Of a stretch of 64,000 bases of DNA, positions 1 through 10,833 are shown one piece after another. Made by a program: the position numbers and the translations under genes. Every line of letters begins with the position of its first letter. Position 1 is the first letter of the stretch. Source of the DNA: Rutpela maculata (Eukaryota; Arthropoda; Insecta; Coleoptera; Cerambycidae); the NCBI GenBank assembly GCA_936432065.2, contig OW386285.2:367475249-367539248 (forward strand), read 5' to 3'. The notes below the pieces were generated by a model that did not search any database, was not told where the DNA came from, and saw nothing but the letters and a program-made list of their open reading frames with translations.

Positions 1-382
1 CAACAGAAAATTTAGATAAGCGAAGCAGCCAGCGATAGGGTCATCTCGCACATTTAAATTGTGATATTCTAATACATGTGGTGAACAGTTTAGAGGTTCT
101 AATTAATAAATACAGTGACTAAGTTTTAGTTTGTTGTCTATTAGTATTTTAATTTAGCGTTTCAAAGATCGCGCACGAGTCAGCCCTATGTAAATGGCCA
201 ATATATGTCATCACGTAAATATTATCGTACATATATTAGAGTATTTATCTTACCCTGTACACTTCTCTGGCGAAATATTCAAAATTAATATTATAAAAAT
301 CTTTTCTACCAATCCTACAGCACGCAGACACGAGTCGGCCTGATATAAATGGCGGGTGTTTGTTTGTTTGATTTGATTACTC
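1..382. other. no recognisable gene, AT-rich
   Basis: I see no supported coding region, RNA gene or clear repeat boundary here. Two similar phrases (ACGAGTCAGCC near 176 and ACGAGTCGGCC near 330, each followed by TRTAAATGGC) suggest a short diverged direct repeat about 155 bases apart. Confidence 0.5.
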
Positions 383-1316
383 TTGGTGTTATTTGGAATT
401 TTGTGGAAATACGCAAGGTTTTGCGAAAGATGTGTTAGACAATTTGCCAAAAATGGATTCAAGCTTGATAGACGAATTTTATATGAACAATTCAGTGACC
501 GCCCATTATCATCTTTATTTATACTAGAATGTCTAACATATGTAGAAAATAATAGAATGCAATATGAAACCATAACAACATCCATAATTATAAAACTAGA
601 AACAACACCAATTTTAGAATACCATAGAATATATAAATCGTGAACAATCATATCACATTTTGGACCCAAGTCACATTAAAAGTTTACAACCAAAACCTTT
701 CAAGTATGCATGCAATTTCATCATAGAACCATTGTGCATTTTGATCAATGCACCTTTTCAATTGAGTGTTCTTCCATCTTAAAAATAGCTACTATTATCC
801 CCATATTTAAAAAAATTATTCTTTGCAACCAGAAAATTACAGACCAATATCCATCGTGATTTCTAAAATAATGGAAAGAATTGCGTTTAATCGAATAATG
901 GAATTTTTTAATACTTTCAAAATGCTGACGGATGTTTCATAAAAATCATTCTACTGACACTACTACAATTCAGCTTTTGCAATTTGTTTATAATGAAATA
1001 GACAAAGGTAACCTTGTCACCTATAACAATCTGTCTTTTGTTAAAGAAAAATTATTTAAAGGAGGCATTCGAGGAGTTTTTTTTACAGTGGATCATGTCA
1101 TATTAAATGGACAGATCTCTTCAGGTAAAAATCAATCAAAAGATTTCAAATGAACATGACGTTAGTCAGGGCTCGGTACTGGACCCTCTGATTTTTTTGC
1201 TTTTGTAAATGACTTACCACCATTCATATCAAACGAGGGAACATCACCAAGTTTGCCGATGATAACTCCTTTGGCATATCTACACCAAGCCTTACGGAGC
1301 TCCTTGATAATGCTAA
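383..1316 (+). pseudogene. jockey-like non-LTR retrotransposon, 5' part (broken)
   Basis: Reverse-transcriptase fragments run across frames. LKIATIIPIFKK (about 778-815) is followed by ENYRPIS (about 833-853), a typical LINE RT block, then the DTVDH-like TVDHVILN (about 1087-1110), SQGSVLDP (about 1163-1186) and the catalytic FADD box at about 1251-1262. Frameshifts and a stop near 1151 make it non-functional. The open stretch 383-643 directly upstream lies in the position expected for the linker before RT, but I do not recognise it. The copy is interrupted at 1316 by an array-bearing insertion and resumes at 2481. Confidence 0.75.
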
Positions 1317-2480
1317 CCCACATACTACATCCATTGGACGTCCGTTTAATATCCAAAATACATCCTTACATCCATGAACCTATTTTAGATCTACAGTGGA
1401 TATCATAAATCCTATCTATAAAATATGTACATCAATGTACGTCCACTGTACATCCATTTTTCATCCTTCTACGGCTTAGTACATTTTGGTACGTCCACAA
1501 AAGTACGACATTTGACCATTACAAATGAACTTTCACTGTACGTACATTTTCCGCCATATAAGGGATGTAAATCAACGTACTTCCAGTGTACGTCCATTTT
1601 TTATCTTTCTATAGTTTAGCACATTTTGGTACGTCCAGTGAACGTCCACAAAAGTTCTAAATTTTAAAATTTAAAATAAAATTTTTTACCATTAGAAATG
1701 GACTCTCCATTTTTCATCCTTCTACAGTTTAGTAAATTTTGGTACGTCCTCTGTACGTCCATAAAAGTTCGATATTTGACCATTACAAATGGACTTTCAT
1801 TGTACGTACATTTTTTGCCATCTAAGGGATGTACATCGACGTACTTCCAGTGTGTGTCCATTTTTTATCCTTCTATAGTTTAGCACATTTTGGTACGTCC
1901 AGTGGACGTCCACAAAAGTTCTACATTTTACCATTAGAAATGAACTCCCATTGTACGTACATTTTCCTGCATGTATGTACAAGTACGTACATACGTCCAA
2001 TATTCGCCCAAAGTTATGACACCGGGACGTCCATTGGACGTCAATTGTACTAAATTCGGAACAAAGTCGGACATCGAATGTACGTACATTATGTCCAAAT
2101 ATAGTCCAAGAATATGTACTTTTTACGTCCACTGGATATACTTGTGCTATGTCCAGTAAGTGTAAATAAAGTACATAAGTGGGACATTGCCGGGACCTAT
2201 ATTTCAATACCTACTGGACGTAATTAGGTCTCATATACATACTTCATCAAGTGAACTACCATTTTAAGTGCAACTGTATATACTTTGGACGTCCAGTGGA
2301 TGTACAAGTACGTACATACGTCCAATATTCGTCCAAAGTTCTGACACTAGGACGTCCATTGGACGTCTATTGTACCAAAATCGGAACAAAATTGGACATC
2401 GACTGTACGTACATTATGTCTAAATATAGTCCAAAAGTATGTACTTTTTATGTCCATTGGATGTACTTATGCTGTTTGGG
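1317..2480. mobile_element. array-bearing MITE-like insertion with CCC termini (element i)
   Basis: This 1.16-kb non-coding block splits the flanking LINE reverse transcriptase. Its ends are imperfect inverted repeats starting CCCACATACTAC and, reversed, CCCAAACAGCAT, followed by CATCCAnTGGAC on both sides. The inside consists of degenerate short motifs (GTACGTCC, TGGACGTCCA, GTACGTAC). About four units of 110-150 bp carry a TTTTGGTACGTCC core (CATCCTTCT-type markers near 1462, 1601, 1714 and 1865). A longer unit is duplicated at about 1973 and 2299. The short open frames inside come from the repeats and are not genes. Confidence 0.65.
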
Positions 2481-2900
2481 ATGGTTGTTGTGACAGAATT
2501 TGGTGACTATTGCTGCAGAAATAATTTCATATTAAACATTGAGAAAACGGTGTGCATGTATTTCTCACAACACTCAGTTAAATTTTAACATGACCCTGCC
2601 ATTTAGCCCAAATAAAAATTTTTTAGGTATTTCAATAGACACAAAACTAAGCTCGAGTATTCAAATTGAAGAAGTATGCAAACTTAATGAAGAGTATTAC
2701 TGCATACGCATTATGCAAACTCAAGAACTTCCTAGATACTGCGGCTTTATTGCAACTGTATTATTCAATGGCTTATTGCCATATATCCTACAACATTATA
2801 ATGTGGGGATGTGCAAATAATTTGCAGTTTCTGTCTGCCAAAAGCACATAATTAGATTAATTTTTAATCTTGATTTCACCACATCGTGTAAAAACTCTGA
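2481..2900 (+). pseudogene. jockey-like LINE, 3' part of the same copy
   Basis: The sequence resumes after the insertion with CRNNFILNIEKT (about 2514-2549), the usual region after the RT palm. FLGISIDTKLS (about 2622-2654) follows, and then LYYSMAYCHISYNIIMWG (about 2760-2812), a standard LINE thumb/C-terminal block. Several frame changes are needed, so it is dead. It ends in unremarkable AT-rich DNA with no clear poly(A). Confidence 0.75.
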
Positions 2901-3435
2901 GTAAAACTGAGTGAAATTTTATTTCTTACTTTTTAGAGATATTTTTTGAAGATTTCTTAGTGGCATCTATTATTTATTTAACTTTTACATAGTGCAGGGA
3001 ACTATTATAAAATTCTCTTTATATTGGGCACCATGTGAAAATTATCAGGAAAATAATACTCTGTTGTTTGTGAAATAATTGAAATGCCCAGCGACTCCGC
3101 CAAATCTTCGAATATACTCGTAACATGAAGTGAATTAAAAAAAATGTTTCCTTACACCAGATGTAACTTTATAAATTTAGTAAGGGACCACCATCGGACC
3201 ACAGCCTACAGTTTGCAACAGGTTTGACAGAAATAGCTTAACTTACGTCAAAGTAGTCATTGAACAGATATAAAAAACATATACGGGTCGAATTGAGAAC
3301 CTCTTCCTTTTTAAAATATTTGAAGTTGGTTCGCATCAACAGTGGCTGGCGATGCACTCGAAAAGCTCGGGTTCACTCGGGGAAGGCGGGAAGTTCCGAG
3401 TTGGTATATACAGTAGAAACACACCTATGCGAATA
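2901..3435. other. no gene seen
   Basis: AT-rich DNA without a supported coding region. A GC-richer patch around 3340-3400 directly precedes the 51-bp minisatellite. Confidence 0.4.
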
Positions 3436-3590
3436 AACACGATGTTATTATTAATATTTTGGAGAAACCACACTGCTGCGAATGCAAACACGATATTATA
3501 ATTAATATTTCGGGGAAATCACACTGCCACGAATGAGAACACAAAGCAATATTAATATTTCGTGTGATCCGGGGGGCTAAAAGCCTGGGC
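3436..3590. repeat. 51-bp tandem repeat, about 3 units
   Basis: AACAC followed by RTTATWATTAATATTT recurs with starts at 3436, 3487 and 3538, a period of 51. The last unit is diverged and runs into a GC-rich segment. Confidence 0.7.
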
Positions 3591-3599
3591 CCCAGGCAA

Positions 3600-4358
3600 C
3601 TGCTCGTGCATAGCTACGCTTCTTTATCCCATAACTGCCCAGAACTACAGCGTCACTAATAAATTTCGTTTAAAAAGTTCAAAGACTGAATTAAAAGTTT
3701 TTAGCATTATCACCACTGATTTTAGCCTTTTAGTTAACATTAGACAAATTCATAATACCTAATTTTTAGCTGTTCTGATAGATGACAGGTTTCTCTGGAA
3801 CCTTCAAATAGACGCCATTCTAAAAAAAAACTTTCTCTGAACTACTTTGTAATCTGGAGAATGAAATCTTTTGAATGTTAAAATTTGGTTATCATATTAC
3901 AATGCATATGTTAACTCTGTTCTGAGTTATGACCTAGTTACCTGAGAAGCTGAGGCAATGCAAACAGAATCAAGTTTTAGTTGCTCGAAGGGTACACACT
4001 CATGTCATGAATTATTCAAGGAGCTAAAAATTCAATATCCTTCAATGTGTAATTTACATTACAAATAACTTTGACAAATTCACATCAATTGGTTCTGTCA
4101 TACGTAATTATGTCTTGCGACTCAGTGACAACTTATTAAGATTATCTCAACACAGGCTTTCGCTAGATTGCCTATCAAAATCTATAATCACTTATTAATA
4201 TCTGAACTGCTTTTAAGATAGAACGTTAAGATCTTACTTTTAAGATATTGTCTTTTCTGCCTGGATAAATTTTTTCTTGCAACTTTTCTAATTAATCTCT
4301 ATTTAAACTGTAGGATATTTCCCTAGTTCCTGCGGTGTGGGAGGATGCAATACCATTG
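3600..4358. other. no gene seen
   Basis: AT-rich DNA without supportable coding potential or clear repeat structure. Confidence 0.4.
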
Positions 4359-5530
4359 AAAGGACCCCTCACAAAAGTATAGGAAAAGGCCTTTAGGTCA
4401 AAATTTTTGAAATTTTCGGGAAATGTTCTCCTGATTATGCCGAACAAAAGTTCTCATGGGCACAATGCTCAAAATTCAATAGTTTGGCTGCCAGTAGCCT
4501 TTGAAGTCTAAAAATTAGAGTTCTTATAGACCAATTAAATTCTGTTATCCTCTAGCTTTTTTGGATTAATTTAATCCCTTTTATGGTATGTATGAATGGT
4601 AAAATCTGTTGTGTGTGCTAGTGTGTGGATGTGTGCGCAGGTGTGTATGTGTGTAGCGCGCATAAGTGGTACAAGTGTGTGTTGTAAAACGTCTGCCTGC
4701 TTTTGCACTCTCTCACGTAAATGTATATTAACTTATAATAACAACTTTATTCCCAAGAAACTATACAGTTTATGAATTGGATTAAGAGGGAGCAAGGCAA
4801 TCAAATTAGAGGGGAGCAGGTGGCAATGAACTAATGTGAAGAGAGATCTTCGTAATAAACAAATTTTAGCTAAAAACTTTCTTCAATAATAGGAGTGTAG
4901 TATTCAGTTACTTACGAGAATATCTTTTTTTCAGTTTAATAACATGAGCCAGTTCGCTAAAAAATGCTTTTTCCCAGTCAAGATTTTTAGTAGTGCTTTT
5001 TAATAGATGGTGCCACCTACAGCACTACAATGGAGCATCTGCATCATGTAACCAACATAACCTTAAATTTTAAGTTTTTCAAGTTTATTCTCATTTTCAA
5101 TGTTTGTATACGCATTTTTAGCTTGGAGCCGTACTGGCTCCAAGCAAATATTTAAAAATTCACGTAAATAATTTTTCAATATTGTTGATTAATAAAAATA
5201 GACTGTTAATTACAGGTTAGATTTCCAACCTACAAAAAGAGTCCTATTTTATTAGGACAAAGTATTTAGAACTTCATAAACATTACACTGAACTAGATTT
5301 TAGTTGAAAATACGGGAACCAGGCGGAAAGTTTAATAATAGCTAGGTAATACTCTTAAATCTTAAGAAACACATATTTTTGAGGTTAACTGTGACGTCAC
5401 GTGCAGATGCCCTATAATAACCACACTGCCTACCCTTCGGCCCACTTCAGCTTTACCGATGAAACTTTTCCCAAAATTTCAAAAATTTTGACCGATAGGC
5501 CTTTTCCTATACTTTTGTGCGGGGTCCTTT
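4359..5530. mobile_element. TIR element, family H copy 1
   Basis: The ends are an inverted repeat of about 65 bp: AAAGGACCCCTCACAAAAGT at the left mirrors ACTTTTGTGCGGGGTCCTTT at the right. No transposase is present, so it is non-autonomous. A GT-rich microsatellite lies inside at about 4609-4660. Related sequence occurs in opposite orientation at 28401-29141 and as a fragment at 36296-36690, showing a dispersed family. Confidence 0.7.
4609..4660. repeat. GT-rich microsatellite
   Basis: Imperfect run of GTGTGT and GTGTGTATGT units inside the TIR element. Confidence 0.7.
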
Positions 5531-5867
5531 GTCGTTCTTTAATAGTAAGACAAAGCTGATGGTTCTTACATAATTCATCAAGCCAAATAACTTTTATTTA
5601 TTCACATCATTTTAGAATCCTTTGAATGAGCACTTTGACTTCGAAAAAAAAATCTACCTTTTATATAATTAAACCCGGTTGATGATGATTTTCTGATTTA
5701 ACTAGCACCAACTTTTGATTACATTTACAAATCTAAAATAATTTTTATGAATATATAAAAAAATATTTAATATATTATACTAACTTTGTCATCCTTCATT
5801 ATATTTTAATCAACTTAGCAGACTTCAAAATTTGATTGATTTATAATAATACTTAAAAATTATAGTT
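5531..5867. other. upstream region of small Cys/Pro gene
   Basis: AT-rich. A TATAATA-like motif is at about 5842, but the base composition makes a TATA call weak. I see no coding sequence. Confidence 0.3.
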
Positions 5868-6104
5868 ATGTTTTGCCCACCTTTTAGAAGTGTTGCAGAT
5901 GCTCTAGCATATCCTTGTTACCGCATACCATATACTATACCTGCCCCAATGGCAAGAATTGAATATCTATTACTACCGTGCTGTCCACCATGTAATCCTT
6001 GTCCTAACCCGCCAAGAGTGGTAAAATCTCGGGTAAATATATAAATATTTAGGAATAACTTTAAATAACTTATTAATTTCTTCTTATTTCAGTGTTGCTG
6101 TTAA
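5868..6104 (+). CDS. small Cys/Pro-rich protein, two exons
   Basis: Exon 1 is 5868-6032 (55 codons) and exon 2 is 6093-6104 (TGT TGC TGT TAA). A 60-nt intron with a GTAAAT donor and a TTATTTCAG acceptor separates them. The protein is 58 residues with nine Cys (3, 17, 38, 39, 42, 45, 56-58), a PCCPPCNPCP core at 37-46 and a CCC C-terminus supplied entirely by exon 2. There is no obvious signal peptide or membrane segment. An AATAAA lies 64 nt after the stop, and the very short intron is typical of insects. The function is unknown; the Cys/Pro pattern could suit a cross-linked structural protein (cuticle, eggshell or sperm tail), which is a guess. A similar gene lies at 10460-10666. Reading through the intron would end at a TAA after four more codons, so the spliced form is preferred but unproven. 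Confidence 0.6.
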
Positions 6105-6167
6105 CTGGAAAGAAGAAACACTAATTAAACTTGTCTTTTTTTTGTGATTTGTGAAATATCTACCTAT

Positions 6168-6173
6168 AATAAA
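6168..6173 (+). terminator. polyadenylation signal AATAAA
   Basis: AATAAA 64 nt downstream of the stop of the small Cys/Pro gene, with a T-rich stretch before it. This is the expected position for 3'-end processing. Confidence 0.55.
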
Positions 6174-6589
6174 GAAGTGGCTTTATCTTGCATAGTCTAT
6201 ATTATTAACACCTATAGTAAGTAACACTGACATTCTTTCTTAAGTACTGAAGATATTGAAGAAAGGTATATAAAGAATGAGGCACTGACACAAAGAGAAA
6301 ACACGTGGGAACTCTTTGGCGTTGAAGTTTTTATATACCTAATTGTTAAACATTTTATAGAATACTCTTTGCAAATTTTTGAAGAAAGTTATTTTTCAGG
6401 AATAAATACTATGTTTTTAATTTTAATCATCTTACAATGATGCCGGCTCATTAGTATACTATTACTCCAGTCAAACAGGGGAAATTAGAGGGAAATAATT
6501 CATAAAGTTCTGAAACTTGGCAGATATGTTCATTCGGGTCTGTTATTAAACATACTAAAAGTGCTGAACTCAAGCTGTTGCGTTCACGT

Positions 6590-6900
6590 GCCTTTTTTTT
6601 ATTAAAATGTTTCATAACCTTCGTGTTTACTGATCGATTTTTTTCAAAAACTAGGGACTTCCTCTAGGTAACAGTAACTTACAGTCCACATTTCAATCAA
6701 ACCGGACTTGTCTCTGTTAATTTATCGAATTTACAAAAACGTGACGAACAGAGAGGCAGACGGACAGATGAACAGACCGACGACGGACATTTTGAAAGTT
6801 GTTTAGAGTTCTATAATTAACACGAAGTTGAAGTTTTTTTCTCTACGAGCGATATAGGTTTAGAAATGTGTCAATCAAATGCCATTTTTCTACTTTAGAA
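6590..6900 (+). repeat. interspersed repeat G, copy 1
   Basis: Carries a diagnostic CAGACGGACAGATGAACAGA stretch followed by GGACATTTTGAAAGTTGTT and later TACGAGCGATAT. The same order of blocks is found at 47080-47300, and a shorter version at 9260-9450. Element type unknown; no coding sequence seen. Confidence 0.6.
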
Positions 6901-7149
6901 GATTATAATAATAGATGTATAACATATTTTGTAGAGAATTTTATAGGTTATATTTTTTATACAAACATAACTTCGATATTGCTAATAGTTAGCGAGACAT
7001 ATGCAAAAACTTAATCGGACCACCATTTTTCCAAGATGACGGCTCGAGCGCAACAGCTTATTGAGTTTAGGAGTTTTAGTATGTTGAATAGTGGATATAA
7101 ATGAACATATTTTTCAAATTTCAAAACTTTATCAGTTGTTTCTATTTGA

Positions 7150-9205
7150 TTGAGGTATATTAGTTCAGTAATATAACGATTTATATCTGACAAAATTGAG
7201 AAAGTTTTGAAAATGGGTGGAAATGTTAAGGATAGCATAAGAATTAGTAAACCGTTAGTGTGCTTCGTCCCATAGGAGGTCGTTTCCACCCCCCATTTTG
7301 AAGTTTTCTAGATTATCTCGGGAACAGTGCACTTTTTAATAAAAATACCTATATACAAAATTATTCCTTATAAAATTCTCTACAAAAATGTATCTACACT
7401 TTTCTTTCTAAAATTAATAGTACCGTGGGAAATAAGGTGCACACATTAAGGGTTGGTTCCAGTTAACACTATAAATTGTAATCTTTACTATAATCTACTT
7501 TAAAGTAGTAGCTACTAAACTTCACTTAAAATTATAATAAATGTAGTGCTTCCACCCTATCACCCCTAAAAAATATTGCAATTTTTAAAGAAGAGATAAT
7601 ATTGTATATTGTTGCCTCACCACCACAGAGGTAAAGTAATTGGCGCGGTTTTTTACGTGGTGCCCTCTGTATACCTAATCCACTAATTATCAGAAGGTTA
7701 CCTGTGTTAATTATTAATCTTCGTCGTCTTCCATAGATTCGACATTCATGAATGCTTGTCCGTGGCAATGGTAACACACTGTGAAGCAACGTAAGCCAGC
7801 TCTTCCTGCAACTGCACCTGTTTTCGCACCCTAATTTGCATGAACAAGAAATTAGTTTCAAAACAGATTCGAGAGTTGGTTCTTTAGTTGTTATAGTTGG
7901 GGTTAATATACTGCCGACTTTTTTCCATCCCCAATCAGTAGCTTCTAGCGTAACATTTTTCCATGTTTGAATTTGGTAAAAAATGCGATATGAGTGTTGC
8001 CGAGCAGCAGCAGAAGTTGATGGTAGTTTTGATAACATTACAGTATTGTTCGCTTTGCCAACAAGTTTGTTAAAAGACATGAATCTGTACAAATCTAGAC
8101 TTTTTTCTGCAGAGGTAGAGTTGTATAAATCAATATCTTGCCCTACGACAACAGCTGTGTCGCACTTATAGCATTTTCGATAGCAGTTTGTACTATTAAT
8201 AAATCGGTGTCATCCGCAGCAACGAACACCTCGATTCCTTCATTAGTAAATTTATTCACTAGTTCTGCAATCAACCGTTCCTTGTTAAACAAATTACTAA
8301 GGAACTTCTGCTGAGTTTCAGAAACAACAGTGTTTTCATCAAATATAGTTTCAGGACAGGTTTTTTGCAGTACCCGCCTTTGTTGTTTTAGGCTCTTCAT
8401 GCTGTTTGCATTATCCAAACAACCATCGAACACAACATTTACTCTATTACCATAATGTTTTCTTATGTAACTAACGTAAGCGTTGTAAACGTTATTAAAT
8501 TCCCTTTTTTTTGGCCATATTACGTGGCGAAGCAAGTATTCTTCATTAATCACATATCTACTCACTAATTTTGAAAATATGGTCTCGTTCTGGAACAGTA
8601 TTAATAATCTGGCATAGAGTTGCCTTGTTAGTTTTTCTTATTAGGCCTTTGTCATCGAAAAGGGAAAGAGGTACCGAAGCCAGTTCAAAACTAAAGCACA
8701 TTTTTAACCCCAGACTTGAATGAATTGTGCAAATAATTCTTTAAAAATTGCGAATTTTTTAGGGGTGAGAGGGTGGAAGCGCTACATCATTTTAAGTGGA
8801 GTTTAGTAGCTACTACTTTTGCGTTAAGCATTAAACTTTAAAGTAGATTATAGTAAAGATTACAATTTATTATGTTAACTGGAACCAACCCTTATGTGTG
8901 CGCCTTATTTCCCACGGTACAATTAATTTCAGGAAAAAATGTAGATACCTTTTTTTATAGAGAATTTTATAAGGAAAAATGTTATATATAGGTATTTTTA
9001 TCAAAAAGTGCACCGTTCCCGAGATAATCTAGAAAATTAGTGTGGAAACGACCTCCTAGGCGACGAAGCACACTATTTAGAGATGGGAACTTTCGGTTTA
9101 TTAATTATTATGCTATCCTTAACATTTCCACCCATTTTCAAAATTTTTTGAATTTTGTCCGATTTATTAGAATATTAACTGTTATTTTACTGAACTATAT
9201 GCAGT
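7150..9205. mobile_element. long-TIR element A (PIN-CXC family)
   Basis: Two inverted arms of roughly 430 bp (about 7160-7590 and 8733-9190) flank a minus-strand coding remnant. Matching blocks include the CGTGGGAAATAAGGTG region near 7425 against the CGCCTTATTTCCCACG region near 8900, and TTTTGAAAATGGGTGGAAAT near 7206 against its mirror near 9130. The outer limit is near TAGTTCAGTAA at about 7163 and its mirror near 9200, so the exact ends are uncertain. The arms contain a TCTCGGGAACAGTGCAC motif also seen, slightly changed, in element B. Confidence 0.75.
7714..8565 (-). pseudogene. PIN-like plus CXC-domain protein, element A copy
   Basis: Read right to left. The N-terminal part is NEEYLLRHVIWPKK, then VVFDGC with a downstream K and QRR (a FEN1/XPG N-region-like pattern), then QQKFLSN and ADDTDLLIVQTAIENA. 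The centre of the protein is deleted near 8140. Sequence resumes with AAARQHSYRIFYQIQTW and WGWKKVGS, then CSCKLGCENRCSCRK, the first half of a Tesmin/TSO1-type CXC domain. A one-base frameshift after CSCRK is needed to read AGLRCFTVCYHCHGQ and the acidic tail ending at the TTA-encoded stop at 7714. I infer a transposition protein because related copies also sit inside long inverted repeats. Confidence 0.7.
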
Positions 9206-9259
9206 ATTTCTGGTTTTGTAGTATCTTATATCAAGGGTTGTAGCCCTGTCCAGGCACAA

Positions 9260-9450
9260 TTATGAATTAACATGTTTAATAACTTTTATATTTACTGATC
9301 CATTTTTCTCTAAATCAATAGAGTTTCCTGTTCCAACTAACACTAAATGTCCGAATTTCAACACAATCGGTCTTTTTTGCCTTGAGTTATTATGCTTACA
9401 AGAAATGTGACAGACATTTTGAAATTCAGAATTTGAAAATTTTTTCTTTG
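9260..9450 (+). repeat. interspersed repeat G, copy 2 (partial)
   Basis: TTTACTGATCCATTTTTCTC, then TGTCCGAATTTCAACACAAT, GCTTACAAGAAATGTGACAG and ACATTTTGAAATTCAG match the order of blocks in the copies at 6590 and 47080. Confidence 0.5.
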
Positions 9451-9699
9451 AGTAATATTTCTTTTTGCAAAAAGTTTGCTTTTTCTCAATATTCTCCTGT
9501 TTTATACCATAAAATAAATATAATATGTAAATGAAATAAAGGATGAAACATTTTTCATTAACCGTTTCATTTGATACCCATTATACAGGACTATGAGTAC
9601 TTATCTGAGGCTGGCTGTTGGTACCTTCTTATATCATCTAATCGTGACCACAAATTAACAAACATCCAGGGCAAGTCATGATCATTTTGCAATATATTT

Positions 9700-10112
9700 T
9701 GTTTCAATTTTTTATTTTTTTTTATTTTTAACTGTTTAACGTCGGCCTTTTTCCGCTACAGGGCCTATCACCAACGCCAGGAGACGAGCTACCCCCAACC
9801 TGGAAATTTTGCCGGACCTCTTCCCTTAAGAAGAGTAGGGATCTTTTACTTGCTTAACATTTAATAGACAAGGGACCGCCTGCTTTACATCCCCTCCGAA
9901 GGATGGTATATCCACTACGTAATCCTCGTCTGAAATTACGTAACTTCCGAGTATACACTGATATACAAGCCTCTAGAAGGTGGGACGAGAACGCTGTATT
10001 TCCCAAGATGGGTACCCCATCCAAGTACTAACCGCGTTCGACGTTGCTTCAATGGAATATCGACTGATATTCACATTGAAGTCGCCTCTACACTCGCCCT
10101 CTTGTTTCAATT
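9700..10112 (-). mobile_element. 5S-rRNA-derived SINE
   Basis: On the minus strand, AAGCAACGTCGAACGCGGTT (about 10040-10060) continues as AGTACTTGGATGGGGTACCC and then TTGGGAAATACAGCGTT. This closely follows the 3' half of eukaryotic 5S rRNA including its internal pol III control region. It lacks the normal 5S 5' end and continues into an unrelated body of about 280 bp that ends in an A/T-rich simple tail (about 9700-9735). That layout (5S head, body, A-rich tail) fits a SINE3-type retroposon rather than a working 5S gene. Confidence 0.6.
10001..10090 (-). pseudogene. 5S rRNA-like head of the SINE
   Basis: Segment matching the 5S rRNA internal promoter half (CGCGGTTAGTACTTGGATGG). The upstream half is diverged, so it is not a complete 5S gene. 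Confidence 0.6.
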
Positions 10113-10459
10113 TATTGTTTATTAAAAATGTCTGTACTTAGTAAAATAACTTTGCAGAAATAAAATAGGTAGCATGTGTTCACAAGTGTCAAAACAACAG
10201 TCATGCTATTTATTGAAAAATTAAATGTTAAGTTCGGCTTTGTTAACGCTGAAAAATTCTGTGCCTTGGTCACAAGAGTATTCAATTGATTTTAAATCGT
10301 TCACACATTTCTAAAATAAAAATTTACTTCCTTATTAAAAATTATAAAGAAAAGACTAGTTGTTTATATTTATAAAATTATATATTTGTGTGTACAAGTA
10401 TCACTGCACTATATAACCACACAATACCATCAATTAAGGACAAAGCATCTATATCTTCA

Positions 10460-10666
10460 TTAGCAGCTAGGGCAACTAGGACAACTAGGACAACAGGGAA
10501 ACTGAGGACAGGGACAAATGCAGGGACAGGGACTCTGTTGTATCATCGGCACATAAATGAGGGTAGTAGGAGAGGAAGGCTGGACAAGGGGCGCGCACGG
10601 TACTGGTAATGGTGGGGCACAGGGAGTACAGGCAACACATGGAATGGGGCAACAACAATCTGCCAT
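10460..10666 (-). CDS. small Cys/Pro-rich protein (MADCCC type)
   Basis: A single open frame of 68 codons starts at an ATG preceded by AATAAAA and ends in TAA. It has sixteen Cys and abundant Pro: MADCCCPIPC at the N-terminus, a Cys-poor middle (residues 25-46, LVQPSSPTTLIYVP) and a C-terminus of CPCICPCPQFPCCPSCPSC ending in Cys. There is no signal peptide or membrane segment. The PCCPSC block resembles PCCPPC in the gene at 5868, and both proteins end in Cys, so they may be diverged family members. The function is unknown. The repeat-like composition could arise by chance, but a 68-codon frame with an ordered N- and C-terminal Cys architecture argues for a real gene. Drosophila Mst(3)CGP sperm proteins are a loose analogy only. 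Confidence 0.5.
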   Translation of the reverse strand: MADCCCPIPCVACTPCAPPLPVPCAPLVQPSSPTTLIYVPMIQQSPCPCICPCPQFPCCPSCPSCPSC

Positions 10667-10833
10667 TTTTATTGAATTTTTACTAGCAGAAAATCTTTAC
10701 TATAAATTTTGAAATGTTTCAAAAAGTTAACTGTTTTAAATTTTGTTTGTTTAGATTACTATGGAGATTCCAAATTTATGAAAACTTACTATTTTGATTT
10801 ATTAGATTTTTTTTTTTTAAATAATTGAAGACA
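10667..10833. other. AT-rich upstream region
   Basis: Region 5' of the minus-strand Cys/Pro gene; no distinct promoter motif that stands out from the base composition. Confidence 0.3.

Noticed and set aside
250..669. Minus-strand 139-codon open frame
   Set aside because: It overlaps the plus-strand frame in front of the LINE RT, has no recognisable domain and a composition expected of AT-rich non-coding DNA.
1797..2207. 136-codon minus-strand frame rich in Tyr/Arg/Val
   Set aside because: It is the translation of the GTACGTCC repeat array inside insertion i; the periodic DNA explains the open frame.
10001..10090. Functional 5S rRNA gene
   Set aside because: Only about half of 5S matches and the sequence continues into an unrelated body with an A-rich tail, so a SINE head is more likely.
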